64,000 bases of DNA from Marinobacter szutsaonensis (GCF_039523335.1 NZ_BAAAFC010000001.1:558001-622000); one strand, 5' to 3'; counted from the stretch's first letter, positions 1 through 10,938 are shown. Numbers and translations: made by a program. The notes: generated from the letters alone by a model not told the origin.

Positions 1-379
1 CGGTAATATCCGCCAGCAGGGGGCCCTTGGCGCGCACTTTCACCTGGGCATAGCCGAATTCCCGCTTTTCGGAACTGGCCACACGACCACCGAGCTGTTC
101 AGCCATGGTCTGCATGCCGTAGCAGATGCCGAGCACAGGGATACCACGATCGAACAGGTCTTCCGGCGCCCGGGGGCCACCCAGCTGGGTTACGGATTCC
201 GGGCCGCCCGCGAGAATGATGCCCTTGGGATTGAACTCCCTGAGTTCTTCATCGGTGATGTCAAAGGCCTTGATCTCGCAGTACACGCCGATTTCCCGGA
301 TACGGCGGGCAATCAGCTGGGTGTACTGGGAACCGAAATCAAGAATCAGGATACGGTGGTCGTGGATGTTCTGGGCCAT
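1..379 (-). CDS. guaA: GMP synthase (glutamine-hydrolysing), N-terminal part
   Basis: GuaA converts XMP to GMP using glutamine nitrogen, the last step of guanine nucleotide synthesis. Only the first ~126 codons lie in the window; the gene runs off the left edge. The visible protein starts [20 protein letters not shown] and is the class I glutamine amidotransferase domain, including the oxyanion segment ILAGGPESV and the nucleophile motif LGICYGMQ with its catalytic Cys. The ATG lies 64 nt after the guaB stop in the same direction, which is the usual guaB-guaA operon. A strong hairpin sits in the gap. The identity is secure; the ATP-pyrophosphatase half cannot be seen. Confidence 0.96.
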   Translation of the reverse strand, partial: MAQNIHDHRILILDFGSQYTQLIARRIREIGVYCEIKAFDITDEELREFNPKGIILAGGPESVTQLGGPRAPEDLFDRGIPVLGICYGMQTMAEQLGGRVASSEKREFGYAQVKVRAKGPLLADIT

Positions 380-403
380 GGAGTCCTCGGATCACAAATA
401 AAC

Positions 404-429
404 AACGCGGCCCGTTCCGGGGCCGCGTT
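404..429 (-). terminator. Hairpin between guaB and guaA
   Basis: AACGCGGCCC pairs perfectly with GGGCCGCGTT (10 bp) around a 6-nt loop. Reading leftward, in the direction of transcription, the stem is followed by GTTTATTT, a weak U-rich tract. It lies wholly inside the 64-nt guaB-guaA gap, so it may act as a partial terminator or a processing/stability stem within the operon. Structure is seen; function is inferred. Confidence 0.5.
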
Positions 430-443
430 TATTAGGGTCATTC

Positions 444-1982
<1,539 letters not shown>

Positions 1983-1993
1983 TTAATCGATCT

Positions 1994-2022
1994 ATTATAA
2001 AGTGGTGGCCCGGGACAGTAAA
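1994..2022 (-). promoter_or_regulatory. Sigma70-type promoter of guaBA
   Basis: On the minus strand TTTACT is followed after exactly 17 nt by a perfect TATAAT. Predicted transcription would start near 1987, giving guaB a leader of about 80 nt. It lies in the divergent guaB-xseA gap and points at guaB. The start site is inferred. Confidence 0.6.
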
Positions 2023-2121
2023 CCGCACCATTTTGAAGGTCCGGTTGCATCTTTTTGAATTTCCGATATTTTTACTTCGAAATTTTCGGCTATTGCGTAT
2101 AACCAACCACGGAGTACGGCC

Positions 2122-3510
2122 TTGACCCCCTCCTTCCAGGATTCCCAGCCTCTTTCCGGTGACGCGGGCAATCTGCGCCCGACACGGGCCCTGAGTGTCA
2201 GCGAACTCAATCACCAGGCCAGGCACCTGCTGGAATCCAGTTTCATGCAGGTCTGGGTGGAAGGCGAGCTTTCCAGCTTCTCACGCCCCTCCTCCGGCCA
2301 CTGGTACTTCTCCCTGAAAGACCGCAAGTGCCAGGTCCGATGCGCCATGTTCCGGGGCTTCAACCAGCGCGTCCGCGCTATACCCAAGGAAGGCGACCAG
2401 GTCCGCATCCGGGGCAAGGTGACACTTTACGAAAACCGGGGCGACTTCCAGATCATTGTCGAGCACATCGAACCGGCAGGACTGGGCGCCCTGCAGCTGG
2501 CCTTCGAGGAACTCAAGCGCAAACTCCAGGCCGAGGGACTGTTTGATCCTGCACGGAAGAAACCGATCCCGGCCCTCCCCCGCCATATCGGAGTAGTAAC
2601 CTCGCCAACCGGGGCCGCTATTCATGACATCCTGACGGTGCTTTCGCGCCGGTGCCCGGCCATCCCGGTCACCCTCTATCCGACCGCCGTCCAGGGCAAG
2701 GCCGCGACCAGCGATATCGTCCGGGCCATCGAGCAGGCTCAGAGCCATGGCGTTGCGGATGTCCTGATCATCGGTCGTGGCGGCGGCTCGCTCGAAGATC
2801 TCTGGTGCTTCAACGAGGAAGCGGTCGCCCGGGCCATCGCGGGCTGCCGGATTCCGACCGTGAGCGCCGTCGGCCATGAAGTGGATGTCACCATCGCCGA
2901 TTTCGTGGCGGATCTTCGGGCCCCCACCCCGTCGGCCGCAGCGGAAAAAATCTCACCGGACCAGAGCCAATGGCTGAGGCAACTCGCCGAGCAGGAACTT
3001 CGGCTTGCCAACGCCGCAAGGCGGGCGCTCAAACGCTTCTCAGTGCAACTTGAACACCTGTCTGCACGGCTCCGGGACCCCCGCCGGGAGTTACAGGAAA
3101 AAGCCCAGCGTATGGATGATCTGGAGCTACGCCTGGACAAAGCGATGAAGCGGAAACTGGAGCGTTGGGATGTGCGTACCGGGCACCTCGCCCAGAGGCT
3201 GGCGATGCAGTCTCCGCAGAAACAGCTGAGTTCCAGCCGCGAAACCCTCGGTCGCATCGAGGAGCGGCTGTTTGCCGCAACCCGGTTGACCATCCGACAG
3301 CAGCGCGACCGCATGGAGCACCTCGCCCAGACCCTGAATGTGGTCAGCCCACTCGCCACTCTCGGTAGGGGCTACGCCATTGTCCGGGGCCCGGCCGGCA
3401 ACATCATCCGGGATGCAGACAACCTTTCCCCCGGCGACCGGATTTCGGCCCGGGTAGCGCGGGGCGAAATCGAGGCCGAAGTGACCTCCGTCAAATCAGG
3501 CCTGGAATAA
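2122..3510 (+). CDS. xseA: Exodeoxyribonuclease VII large subunit
   Basis: XseA is the catalytic large subunit of exonuclease VII, which degrades single-stranded DNA in both directions. The 462-residue protein has an N-terminal OB-fold (about 25-120, with [20 protein letters not shown]), then the nuclease domain with the conserved [30 protein letters not shown] and [20 protein letters not shown] segments, and a long charged helical C-terminus that binds the small subunit. The start is TTG, chosen because GGAG lies 7 nt before it and the length fits the family. The small subunit xseB is not in the window. Confidence 0.96.
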   Translation: MTPSFQDSQPLSGDAGNLRPTRALSVSELNHQARHLLESSFMQVWVEGELSSFSRPSSGHWYFSLKDRKCQVRCAMFRGFNQRVRAIPKEGDQVRIRGKVTLYENRGDFQIIVEHIEPAGLGALQLAFEELKRKLQAEGLFDPARKKPIPALPRHIGVVTSPTGAAIHDILTVLSRRCPAIPVTLYPTAVQGKAATSDIVRAIEQAQSHGVADVLIIGRGGGSLEDLWCFNEEAVARAIAGCRIPTVSAVGHEVDVTIADFVADLRAPTPSAAAEKISPDQSQWLRQLAEQELRLANAARRALKRFSVQLEHLSARLRDPRRELQEKAQRMDDLELRLDKAMKRKLERWDVRTGHLAQRLAMQSPQKQLSSSRETLGRIEERLFAATRLTIRQQRDRMEHLAQTLNVVSPLATLGRGYAIVRGPAGNIIRDADNLSPGDRISARVARGEIEAEVTSVKSGLE

Positions 3511-3535
3511 CTTGTTGAAAAGGCGTTACTAAGCC

Positions 3536-3554
3536 TATGGTCTACTAGTCCATA
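3536..3554. promoter_or_regulatory. Imperfect palindrome upstream of prpE
   Basis: The 19-bp sequence TATGGTCTACTAGTCCATA is an inverted repeat matching its own reverse complement at 16 of 19 positions (TATGG-CTA / TAG-CCATA). It sits about 75 nt before the prpE start and 25 nt after the xseA stop. It could be a regulator-binding site. No matching regulator is adjacent. Confidence 0.35.
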
Positions 3555-3627
3555 AACTCAAAGTGCCTAAAGTTGTGTCAATACGTACAAACAACACAAA
3601 AACAACAGGCACCAAGAGGTGGAATCT

Positions 3628-5502
3628 ATGGACTACAATTCCGAATTCCGGCGCTCGATCGACCAGCGTGACGAATTCTGGCAAGAGCATGCCAACCAGA
3701 TTGACTGGATCGAAATGCCGAAGACCATCTGGCAGCCAAAGGACAATGGCCATGGCGAATGGTTTCCTGATGGCGTCCTCAACACCAGCGACGTCGCACT
3801 GGATGCGAACATCCGTGCCGGCCGGGGTGACCAGAAGGCCCTGATCTACGACTCCCCGGTTACCAACACCCAGCAATCCTATACCTACAACGAACTCACC
3901 GCCGAGGTTGCCCGTTTTGCCGGCGCCCTGAAGGCCAACGGCATCTCCAAGGGTGACCGGGTCATCATCTACATGCCGATGATTCCCCAGGCCGTGGTGG
4001 CCATGCTGGGCTGCGCCCGCATCGGCGCCATTCACTCTGTGGTCTTCGGCGGCTTTGCCGCCCACGAGCTGGCGGTGCGCATTGAAGACGCAGAACCCAA
4101 GGCCCTGATCACCGCTTCCTGCGGCATCGAAGTCAGCCGGGTTATCGAATACAAGCCACTGGTGGACAAGGCTATCGAGCAGTCCAGCCACAAGCCGGAC
4201 CTGTGCGTGGTGTATCAGCGCCCGCAGGCCCGGGCTGAAATGCAGGATGGCCGCGATCTTGACTGGGAAGCGGTCATGGAAGGCGCGGAACCCGCCGATC
4301 CGGTGCCCGTCAAATCAACGGATCCGCTATACATCCTCTACACCTCCGGCACCACGGGCAAACCCAAGGGTGTGGTACGGGACAACGGCGGCCACGCCGT
4401 GGCCCTCAAATACAGCATGAAACTGGTGTACGACGCCAACCCCGGCGATGTTTACTGGGCGGCATCAGACGTGGGCTGGGTCGTGGGTCACAGCTATATC
4501 GTGTATGGCCCGCTGTTTGCCGGCTGCACCACCATCCTGTACGAAGGCAAACCGGTCAAAACCCCGGATGCCGGCGCCTTCTGGCGCGTGGTACAGGACC
4601 ATGGCGTGAACCTGCTGTTTACCGCCCCCACGGCATTCCGCGCCGTGCGCAAGGAAGACCCCGAAGCGGACGAGCTGAACAAGTACGACGTCAGCTCCCT
4701 CAAGCGGATCTTCCTGGCCGGCGAGCGACTGGACCCGCCAACCTACGAGTGGCTGAAGGAGCACACCGGCCTGCCCATCCTCGATCACTGGTGGCAGACC
4801 GAGACCGGCTGGGCCATTTGCTGTAACCCGGTGGGCATCGAAATGATGGAAACCAAGCCCGGCTCCGCCACCGTGCCCTCCCCGGGCTACAACGTTCAGG
4901 TTGTGGACATGAAAGGCAGCCAGGTTCCGGCCGGCGAACAAGGCCAGGTCGCAGTCAAGCTGCCACTGCCGCCGGGCTGCATGATGACGGTCTGGGGAGA
5001 TGATGAACGTTTCCGCAAGACCTACCTCGATCCGATCAAGGGCTACTACAGCTCCGGTGACGGCGGCTTCATTGATGACGACGGCTACGTATTCATCATG
5101 GGCCGGACCGACGACGTCATCAACGTGGCGGGCCACCGACTCTCAACCGGTGAGATGGAAGAAGTGGTGGCATCCCACCCGGCGGTGGCCGAGTGTTGCG
5201 TGGTGGGCGCCCACGACGAGCTGAAGGGCCAGGTTCCGATCGGCCTGGTGCTGATCAAGGACGGCGCTACCATTGATCACGACGAACTGGAAGAAGAGCT
5301 GGTTGAAATGGTGCGCGACAAGATCGGTGCCATTGCCTGCTTCCGCCGGGCCATGGTGGTCGAGCGACTGCCCAAGACCCGGTCCGGCAAGATTCTGCGC
5401 CGGGTGATCCGCCAGATCGCCGATGGTGAGGAGTACACCGTACCCAGCACCATTGATGATCCGGCCATCCTGGAAGAGATCAGCCAGCAGTTCCGCTCCT
5501 GA
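3628..5502 (+). CDS. prpE: Propionyl-CoA synthetase (acyl-CoA synthetase)
   Basis: This ANL-family enzyme activates propionate (and less well acetate) to its CoA ester through an acyl-AMP. The 624-residue product carries the AMP-binding P-loop YTSGTTGKPKGVVRDNGGH; the VVRDNGGH extension is characteristic of PrpE rather than Acs. The A5 region DHWWQTETGWAI and the C-terminal PKTRSGKILRR with the conserved, acetylatable catalytic Lys are present. The ATG at 3628 is preferred over an in-frame GTG nine bases earlier because GAGG lies 8 nt upstream of the ATG. The other methylcitrate-cycle genes (prpBCD) are not nearby, so it stands alone between xseA and a terminator. Confidence 0.9.
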   Translation: MDYNSEFRRSIDQRDEFWQEHANQIDWIEMPKTIWQPKDNGHGEWFPDGVLNTSDVALDANIRAGRGDQKALIYDSPVTNTQQSYTYNELTAEVARFAGALKANGISKGDRVIIYMPMIPQAVVAMLGCARIGAIHSVVFGGFAAHELAVRIEDAEPKALITASCGIEVSRVIEYKPLVDKAIEQSSHKPDLCVVYQRPQARAEMQDGRDLDWEAVMEGAEPADPVPVKSTDPLYILYTSGTTGKPKGVVRDNGGHAVALKYSMKLVYDANPGDVYWAASDVGWVVGHSYIVYGPLFAGCTTILYEGKPVKTPDAGAFWRVVQDHGVNLLFTAPTAFRAVRKEDPEADELNKYDVSSLKRIFLAGERLDPPTYEWLKEHTGLPILDHWWQTETGWAICCNPVGIEMMETKPGSATVPSPGYNVQVVDMKGSQVPAGEQGQVAVKLPLPPGCMMTVWGDDERFRKTYLDPIKGYYSSGDGGFIDDDGYVFIMGRTDDVINVAGHRLSTGEMEEVVASHPAVAECCVVGAHDELKGQVPIGLVLIKDGATIDHDELEEELVEMVRDKIGAIACFRRAMVVERLPKTRSGKILRRVIRQIADGEEYTVPSTIDDPAILEEISQQFRS

Positions 5503-5519
5503 GCATCCTGCTGGCAAAC

Positions 5520-5555
5520 ATCGAGGCCGGCCACCTGAAAGTGGCCGGCCTCGAT
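5520..5555 (+). terminator. Strong hairpin after prpE
   Basis: A perfect 15-bp stem (ATCGAGGCCGGCCAC with its complement) closes a 6-nt CTGAAA loop 17 nt after the prpE stop. A clear T-tract is missing; the next T-rich stretch is about 17 nt further on. It is probably a terminator or an mRNA 3' end stem. Confidence 0.65.
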
Positions 5556-5623
5556 ATCTCTCCACCCGTCACTTTTCTGTCAAATCTTTGTTTTTAAAAC
5601 GAATAAAAGCTTCAAAAAAAGCG

Positions 5624-5651
5624 TTGACGCTCCCGAAACTCGGTCTATACT
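5624..5651 (+). promoter_or_regulatory. Sigma70-type promoter of the cold-shock gene
   Basis: TTGACG and TATACT are separated by 16 nt, a near-consensus pair. The inferred start near 5658 would give an untranslated leader of about 158 nt before the cold-shock ORF. Confidence 0.65.
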
Positions 5652-5657
5652 GAAATT

Positions 5658-5815
5658 GCTGTGAAAATACAGCGGTATTTAGTGAATGCGTTACAACGTC
5701 GTGCCTCCGTGCTTTTCGTTGCCCTTCTCTCAGTACTCTCTGGATTTCTCAGCACAGTTCCATCAGGAATTCGAAGGTCCCGTGAGGGCAAACTTTAGAA
5801 AGACAGGAAAGATCA
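5658..5815 (+). other. Long 5' leader of the cold-shock mRNA
   Basis: About 158 nt separate the predicted transcription start from the ATG. The leader opens with a small hairpin (GCTGT/ACAGC around GAAAAT, 5658-5673) and ends with an AGGA ribosome-binding region. Long structured leaders of this size are known from cspA-type genes, where they control stability and translation at low temperature. Here the role is inferred from position and length only. Confidence 0.45.
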
Positions 5816-6025
5816 ATGTCCGATACAAAAACCGGCCACGTGAAGTGGTTCAACGAGTCCAAGGGCTTTGGCTTTATCGCTCAGGACGGTGGCAGTGACG
5901 TATTTGTTCACTACAGTGCAATCAACGCTTCCGGTTTCCGTACCCTGACCGAAGGTCAGCAGGTACAGTTCACCGTAACTCAGGGCCCGAAAGGCCCGCA
6001 GGCGGAAAACGTAACGCCGGTGTAA
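5816..6025 (+). CDS. CspA-family cold-shock protein
   Basis: This 69-residue protein is a single cold-shock domain, a five-stranded beta barrel that binds single-stranded RNA and DNA. RNP1 (KGFGFI) and RNP2 (VFVHY) are intact, and the N-terminus [15 protein letters not shown] is typical. It is monocistronic, with its own near-consensus promoter, a long leader and a strong terminator. Whether it is cold-induced cannot be told from the coding sequence. A second cold-shock-domain gene lies at 31836. Confidence 0.96.
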   Translation: MSDTKTGHVKWFNESKGFGFIAQDGGSDVFVHYSAINASGFRTLTEGQQVQFTVTQGPKGPQAENVTPV

Positions 6026-6072
6026 CCGGGTTAAGTGGACCGTTCCTTGCCCCTCACGGGCATTGGAAACGT

Positions 6073-6107
6073 AATAAGCCGGCATCATGATGCCGGCTTA
6101 TTTTTTT
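6073..6107 (+). terminator. Rho-independent terminator of the cold-shock gene
   Basis: The stem AATAAGCCGGCATCA/TGATGCCGGCTTATT is followed by seven T residues. It lies between the convergent cold-shock gene and leuA. On the opposite strand the stem is followed only by a weak T-rich run, so it may also serve leuA less efficiently. Confidence 0.9.
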
Positions 6108-6124
6108 ACCTTCGATTTCTTTCC

Positions 6125-7819
6125 TCAGGCGTCAGCCAGCTCGGCGGTCTTTCTGGCAGAGGGCATCTCGGTTCCGACGGCCTGGGCAACGGCGGAGAAC
6201 AGTGCCTGCAGGGTGGCTGACGTGGTGTCCTCGGCAAGAGCCGCGGCGCTGCAGTGCTGACCGTTCACCGTCAGGCGGATGCACGCCAGGGCGTTGGCAT
6301 TGGTCCCCTCGCCCAGTGCGAACTCGTCATAGGCCTCGACCGCAATAGTGATACCGAAGCGGTTCTCGAGGGCCTCGGACACCGCCTCTACGGCACCCAG
6401 ACCACGACCTTCCAGTCGGACCGGTGAGGCATCGGTGCCTACGACCACATCGGCGCGCACGCCCTCATCATCCCGGTGCAGATCGTAGGAACGCAGCTCC
6501 CAATCGGAATGCACTTTCAGGTACCGGTCCTCGAACAGGCGGTGGATGGTGTGCGAGTCGATTTCCCCGCCTTCGGTTTCCGCCTCGCGCTGTACCACCT
6601 TGCTGAACTCGATCTGCAACCACCGGGGCAGACTGATGTCGTAGTCCCGCTCCAGCACGTAGGCAACGCCGCCTTTGCCGGACTGGCTGTTGATTCGTAC
6701 CACTTCCTCATAGCGCCGGCCCACATCGAACGGATCGATAGGCAGGTAGGCAACGTTCCAGACATCGTCGTCCTTGCGGCGGGCCAGGCACTTGCGGATC
6801 GCATCCTGGTGACTGCCGGAGAAGGCGGTGAATACCAGTTCGCCGGCATAGGGATGGCGTGGGTGCGTGGAAATCTCCGTGCAGGCCTCGACCACCTCGG
6901 TGATCTCTGCCATGCCGGACAGATCCAGGGTCGGATCAATACCCTGGGAATACAGGTTCATGGCCATGGTGACCAGGTCCATATTGCCGGTACGCTCACC
7001 GTTACCCATCAGGGTACCCTCGACACGATCGGCACCCGCCATCACCGCCAGCTCGGCAGCGGCCACGGCACAACCCCGGTCGTTGTGGGTGTGCACGCTG
7101 ATACTGATGTGCTCCCGGCGCTGGATGTTGTCACAGATCCACTCGATCTGGTCGGCAAAGACGTTCGGGGTTGCCATTTCCACGGTCGCCGGCAGGTTGA
7201 TGATCACCGGCTGACCCTGATCCGGGCGCCACACCTCGGTGACCGCATCGATGACCTCCGCCGCAAAGTCCAGCTCGGTTCCGGTAAAACTTTCCGGGGA
7301 ATACTGGAAGGTCCAGTCGGTGTCCGGATAGCGGGTTGCAATGTCCTTCACCAGCTTCGCGCCATTAACGGCGATGTCACGTATACCGTCCCGGTCCAGA
7401 CCGAACACCTGCTCGCGCTGGACCGTGGAGGTGGAATTGTAGACGTGCACGATGGCGCGCTTCGCGCCCTCCAAAGCCTGGTAGGTGCGCTCGATCAGTT
7501 CCGGGCGCGCCTGGGTCAGAACCTGGATCCTGACGTCGTCGGGAATCCGGTTTTCCTCAATCAGCTTGCGGCAGAAATCAAAGTCCGGCTGACTGGCCGC
7601 CGGAAAACCAATCTCGATTTCCTTGAAGCCGAGCTTGACCAGCAAATCAAACATTCGCTGCTTCTGGGCAACTGACATGGGCTTGACCAGCGCCTGGTTA
7701 CCGTCCCGCAGGTCTACAGCGCACCAGGTGGGCGCCTTTTCGATCACCTTGTCCGGCCAGCGACGGTCGGTCTTGGCGATCGGCTTGAATGCCATATATT
7801 TGCGATGATCAAAAGCCAT
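6125..7819 (-). CDS. leuA: 2-isopropylmalate synthase
   Basis: LeuA condenses acetyl-CoA with 2-oxoisovalerate, the first committed step of leucine synthesis. At 564 residues it is the long form. A catalytic TIM barrel (about 30-330) carries the metal- and substrate-binding motifs RDGNQAL, SVHTHNDRGCAVAA and NGERTGN, and the C-terminal domain (about 430-560) is the leucine-sensing regulatory domain. The ATG has AAGGA 8 nt upstream. It is single and divergent from an Lrp-type regulator; a 9-bp dyad lies in the gap. Other leu genes are not in the window. Feedback by leucine is inferred from the C-terminal domain. Confidence 0.96.
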   Translation of the reverse strand: MAFDHRKYMAFKPIAKTDRRWPDKVIEKAPTWCAVDLRDGNQALVKPMSVAQKQRMFDLLVKLGFKEIEIGFPAASQPDFDFCRKLIEENRIPDDVRIQVLTQARPELIERTYQALEGAKRAIVHVYNSTSTVQREQVFGLDRDGIRDIAVNGAKLVKDIATRYPDTDWTFQYSPESFTGTELDFAAEVIDAVTEVWRPDQGQPVIINLPATVEMATPNVFADQIEWICDNIQRREHISISVHTHNDRGCAVAAAELAVMAGADRVEGTLMGNGERTGNMDLVTMAMNLYSQGIDPTLDLSGMAEITEVVEACTEISTHPRHPYAGELVFTAFSGSHQDAIRKCLARRKDDDVWNVAYLPIDPFDVGRRYEEVVRINSQSGKGGVAYVLERDYDISLPRWLQIEFSKVVQREAETEGGEIDSHTIHRLFEDRYLKVHSDWELRSYDLHRDDEGVRADVVVGTDASPVRLEGRGLGAVEAVSEALENRFGITIAVEAYDEFALGEGTNANALACIRLTVNGQHCSAAALAEDTTSATLQALFSAVAQAVGTEMPSARKTAELADA

Positions 7820-7916
7820 GGAAGGATTCCTTTCGATTGCCGGTGGAGTACTTGATTTAGTTACTATGCTAACTCAGTCGAACGGAAATTTGATTGCTAT
7901 TTCAGGCTTGGAATGG

Positions 7917-7947
7917 GTAAATTTGAGCATAACCCACCCAAATTTAC
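7917..7947. promoter_or_regulatory. Candidate Lrp-family operator in the leuA/lrp gap
   Basis: GTAAATTTG (7917-7925) and its exact complement CAAATTTAC (7939-7947) form a dyad with half-site centres 22 bp apart, two helical turns. It lies 18 nt before the Lrp-type gene and about 100 nt before leuA. AT-rich half-sites on one DNA face suit a dimeric Lrp/AsnC protein. Binding is inferred. Confidence 0.5.
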
Positions 7948-7964
7948 GATAAGGTCGCAACATA

Positions 7965-8462
7965 ATGCTCAAACAACCCAAAGAACTCGTGAAAATTGAC
8001 AAAACCGACCGGCGGATCCTGGAAGAACTCCAGAAAGACGGCTCACTGACCAATCAGGAACTGGCAGAAAAGGTGGGGCTTTCCCCTTCCCCCTGCCTGA
8101 GGCGGGTAAAGGCACTTGAGGACGCCGGCGTCATCCTTGGCCGGGCCACGATCCTGGACCACAAGAAGCTGGGGCTCTCGTTAACGGCCATCATCCTGAT
8201 CGGCATGGACCGGCATACCCCGGAGCGTTTTGCAGCTTTTGAAGAAAAGGTCGCCGGTTACCCGGAGGTCCAGGAGTGCTACCTGATCACCGGGCAGGAC
8301 GCCGACTACATGCTCAAGGTGGTGGTCCCGGACATGGACCATTACCACCACTTCCTGCTGAACCACATTACGCGGATCCAGGGAGTCAGTGGCGTCCATT
8401 CCAGCTTCGTTCTCAGGCGGGTCATAGACAGCACCGCCCTGCCCTTGGGCTACCTGTCCTGA
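7965..8462 (+). CDS. Lrp/AsnC-family transcriptional regulator
   Basis: This 165-residue protein has the standard family architecture: an N-terminal helix-turn-helix (about 10-65, with LDR-like start DKTDRRILEELQKDGSL and recognition helix LSPSPCLRRVKALE) and a C-terminal RAM ligand-binding domain (about 75-155, including YLITGQDADYMLKVVVPD). Members form dimers or octamers that respond to amino acids. It resembles Lrp more than AsnC in the recognition helix. Divergent placement from leuA, with a dyad between them, suggests control of leuA and of itself. It ends one base before the convergent TetR-type gene. Confidence 0.92.
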   Translation: MLKQPKELVKIDKTDRRILEELQKDGSLTNQELAEKVGLSPSPCLRRVKALEDAGVILGRATILDHKKLGLSLTAIILIGMDRHTPERFAAFEEKVAGYPEVQECYLITGQDADYMLKVVVPDMDHYHHFLLNHITRIQGVSGVHSSFVLRRVIDSTALPLGYLS

Positions 8463-8463
8463 A

Positions 8464-9081
8464 TCAGCGAATCAGCTCGCGGACATAGGCGCCTGCCATA
8501 CATTTGAGCTCCTCGACCAGCTGACGACCCTGGTCTTCGGGCAGGGTGACGGCCAGGCGAAGAATGTTGCCGGCCGAACGCGGCAACAGAAGGCTGGCCG
8601 TCCAGCGACGGGCTTCCGGAATATGGGGGCACTCCTCCTTCAGGCGGGCGTCCAGATCCTGGGCGTTGCTGTAGAGTTCCCGCAGGTCCAGCTCACGCAA
8701 CTCGGGCATTGCCTCGACACCACTCCATATCGCCGAATAGGCCGGCTCGGTCCGGTAGAACTCATAGAATTGGTCGATCAGAATGTCCACGGCTTCGATC
8801 AGGCCCAGCTCCGGCAGATGCTTGCGCAGGGCCTTCTCCATCTTCTCCACGTGCTGCTCGGCGATGGCGTGAACGATCGCGGCCTTGTTGGGAAAGTAGC
8901 GGTAGAGCGAGGCCAGGGACATACCCGATTGCCGGGCGATGGCGGACATGCTGGTGGCATCCACACCGACTTCATCAAAAATGGCCGCCGCATGCGACAG
9001 GATGGTGTTTACCCGCTCGCGGCTCCGGGCCTGGACAGGCTGGCGGCGGGGGGCAACATCAACAGTTTCATCAGTCATCAT
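8464..9081 (-). CDS. TetR-family transcriptional regulator
   Basis: The protein of about 205 residues has an N-terminal TetR helix-turn-helix, visible as TILSHAAAIFDEVGVDATSM followed by SAIARQSGMSLASLYRYFPN, and a helical ligand-binding domain that I cannot assign to a substrate. The frame is open for 32 codons further upstream. I chose the paired ATGs at 9081/9078 because AAGG lies 8 nt before the second one and the conserved domain begins soon after. It faces proS across 120 nt and abuts the Lrp-type gene tail to tail. No obvious target such as an efflux pump is adjacent. Confidence 0.88.
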   Translation of the reverse strand: MMTDETVDVAPRRQPVQARSRERVNTILSHAAAIFDEVGVDATSMSAIARQSGMSLASLYRYFPNKAAIVHAIAEQHVEKMEKALRKHLPELGLIEAVDILIDQFYEFYRTEPAYSAIWSGVEAMPELRELDLRELYSNAQDLDARLKEECPHIPEARRWTASLLLPRSAGNILRLAVTLPEDQGRQLVEELKCMAGAYVRELIR

Positions 9082-9204
9082 CTGTACCTTGTCAGGCTGG
9101 CTCCGTACAATAACCACCACTTTACGACATAATAAGACGCCGGCGGCGAGGATCCGCCTGTCCATTAGTCTAACCATTCTGATTCAAGCCAAACGGAAGA
9201 GACA

Positions 9205-10938
9205 ATGCGAGCAAGCCGTTACCTGATAGCGACCCAGAAAGAGACCCCCGCTGACGCGGAAATTATCAGCCACCAGTTGATGTTACGTGCCGGCATGATC
9301 CGCAAGCTCGCAGCAGGCCTGTACACCTGGCTGCCGATGGGGCTGCGCACCCTGCGCAAGGTCGAGCGGATTGTTCGTGAAGAAATGGACAAGAGCGGTG
9401 CCCAGGAAGTCCTCATGCCTGCGGTACAGCCGGCGGAACTCTGGCAGGAGTCCGGCCGCTGGACCGAGTATGGTGGCGAACTGCTGCGTATGAACGACCG
9501 CCATGGCCGGGATTTCTGCTTCGGTCCGACCCACGAGGAAGTCATCACCGACCTGATCCGGAACGAGGTGAAGAGCTACAAGGAACTGCCGGCCAACTTC
9601 TACCAGATCCAGACCAAGTTCCGGGATGAGCGCCGCCCGCGGTTTGGCGTGATGCGCGCCCGGGAGTTCATCATGAAGGACGCCTACTCCTTCCACGTCG
9701 ACGCGGAGTCTCTGAACGAGACCTACCAGGTCATGCACCGGACCTATTGCAACATCTTCGACCGTGTGGGGCTGGACTATCGCCCGGTAGAGGCGGACTC
9801 GGGCGCCATCGGTGGCAGCGATTCCCACGAGTTCCACGTGCTGGCCTCCTCCGGTGAGGACGACATCGTGTTCAGCACCGAGAGTGATTACGCCGCCAAC
9901 ATCGAGAAGGCGGTGGCCCTCGCCCCTGCCGGCGAGCGTCCCGCGCCGGCCGAGGAGATGAAAGAAGTCCACACCCCCGGCCAACGCACCATCGAGGCCA
10001 TTGCCGAATTCCTCGGCATCGACGCCACCCGCACGGTCAAAACCCTGCTGGTGAAGGGCGAGGAGGACGAAAACGGCCAGTCCGGCCTGGTGGCACTCAT
10101 CCTCCGTGGCGACCACACCCTGAACGAGATCAAGACGGAAAACCTTGCCGGTATTGCCGAGCCACTGACCATGGCCACCGACGAGGAAATCAAGAGCGCG
10201 ACCGGCTGCGAGCCTGGCTCCATCGGCCCCGTGAACCTGCCGGTGCCGGTGATTGTCGACCGCAGTGCCGCTCACCTCGCGGACTTTGTCTGCGGCGCCA
10301 ACCGGGACGACTATCACCTGACCGGTGTTAACTGGGAGCGTGATGTCCCGCTGGGTCGCGTTGAAGACCTTCGCAATGTGGTTGAGGGCGATCCGAGCCC
10401 GGATGGCAAGGGCACCCTGGAGATCCGCCGCGGTATCGAGGTGGGCCACATCTTCAAGCTGGGTAACAAGTACAGCAAGTCCATGAACGCCACCGTACTG
10501 GACGAGCATGGTAAGGCCACGGTCATGGAGATGGGCTGCTACGGTGTAGGTGTGTCCCGTATCGTGGCCGCGTCCATCGAGCAGAACCATGACGACAAGG
10601 GCATCATCTGGCCGGACGCCATTGCGCCTTTCCAGGTCGCTATCGTGACCCTGAACGCCCACAAGTCACCGACCGTGGCTGAAGCAGGGGAGAAACTCTA
10701 CGAACAGTTGCGCCAGGCGGGCTTCGATGTCCTGCTGGATGACCGTAACGAGCGCCCGGGCGTGAAGTTCGCGGATATGGAACTGATCGGTATTCCCCAC
10801 CGTCTCGTGGTTTCCGATCGTGGTTTGGCCGCGGGTACCCTGGAGTACAAGGGCCGCAGGGATGAAGAGAAGCAGGATATCCCGGTGGCCGAAGCCTTGC
10901 CCTTCCTGATCAACGCATCGCCGCGCAAGGGACTCTGA
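9205..10938 (+). CDS. proS: Prolyl-tRNA synthetase
   Basis: ProS charges tRNA-Pro. The 577-residue bacterial-type enzyme has the class II core split by an editing insertion. Motif 2 ([25 protein letters not shown]) is at about 135-165, the INS editing domain covers about 225-385 and removes misacylated alanine, and motif 3 is near [13 protein letters not shown]. The anticodon-binding domain occupies the last ~100 residues. GGAAGAGA precedes the ATG. It is a single-gene unit, converging on murB with a 21-nt gap. Confidence 0.98.
   Translation: MRASRYLIATQKETPADAEIISHQLMLRAGMIRKLAAGLYTWLPMGLRTLRKVERIVREEMDKSGAQEVLMPAVQPAELWQESGRWTEYGGELLRMNDRHGRDFCFGPTHEEVITDLIRNEVKSYKELPANFYQIQTKFRDERRPRFGVMRAREFIMKDAYSFHVDAESLNETYQVMHRTYCNIFDRVGLDYRPVEADSGAIGGSDSHEFHVLASSGEDDIVFSTESDYAANIEKAVALAPAGERPAPAEEMKEVHTPGQRTIEAIAEFLGIDATRTVKTLLVKGEEDENGQSGLVALILRGDHTLNEIKTENLAGIAEPLTMATDEEIKSATGCEPGSIGPVNLPVPVIVDRSAAHLADFVCGANRDDYHLTGVNWERDVPLGRVEDLRNVVEGDPSPDGKGTLEIRRGIEVGHIFKLGNKYSKSMNATVLDEHGKATVMEMGCYGVGVSRIVAASIEQNHDDKGIIWPDAIAPFQVAIVTLNAHKSPTVAEAGEKLYEQLRQAGFDVLLDDRNERPGVKFADMELIGIPHRLVVSDRGLAAGTLEYKGRRDEEKQDIPVAEALPFLINASPRKGL

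Noticed and set aside
5686..5898. A 70-codon frame starting in the cold-shock leader
   Set aside because: It runs out of frame into the cold-shock gene and lacks a ribosome site; the leader is better explained as untranslated.
9283..10662. A 459-codon open frame opposite proS
   Set aside because: proS is complete and conserved throughout; the antisense frame is His/Gly/Val-rich low-complexity typical of reversed codons.
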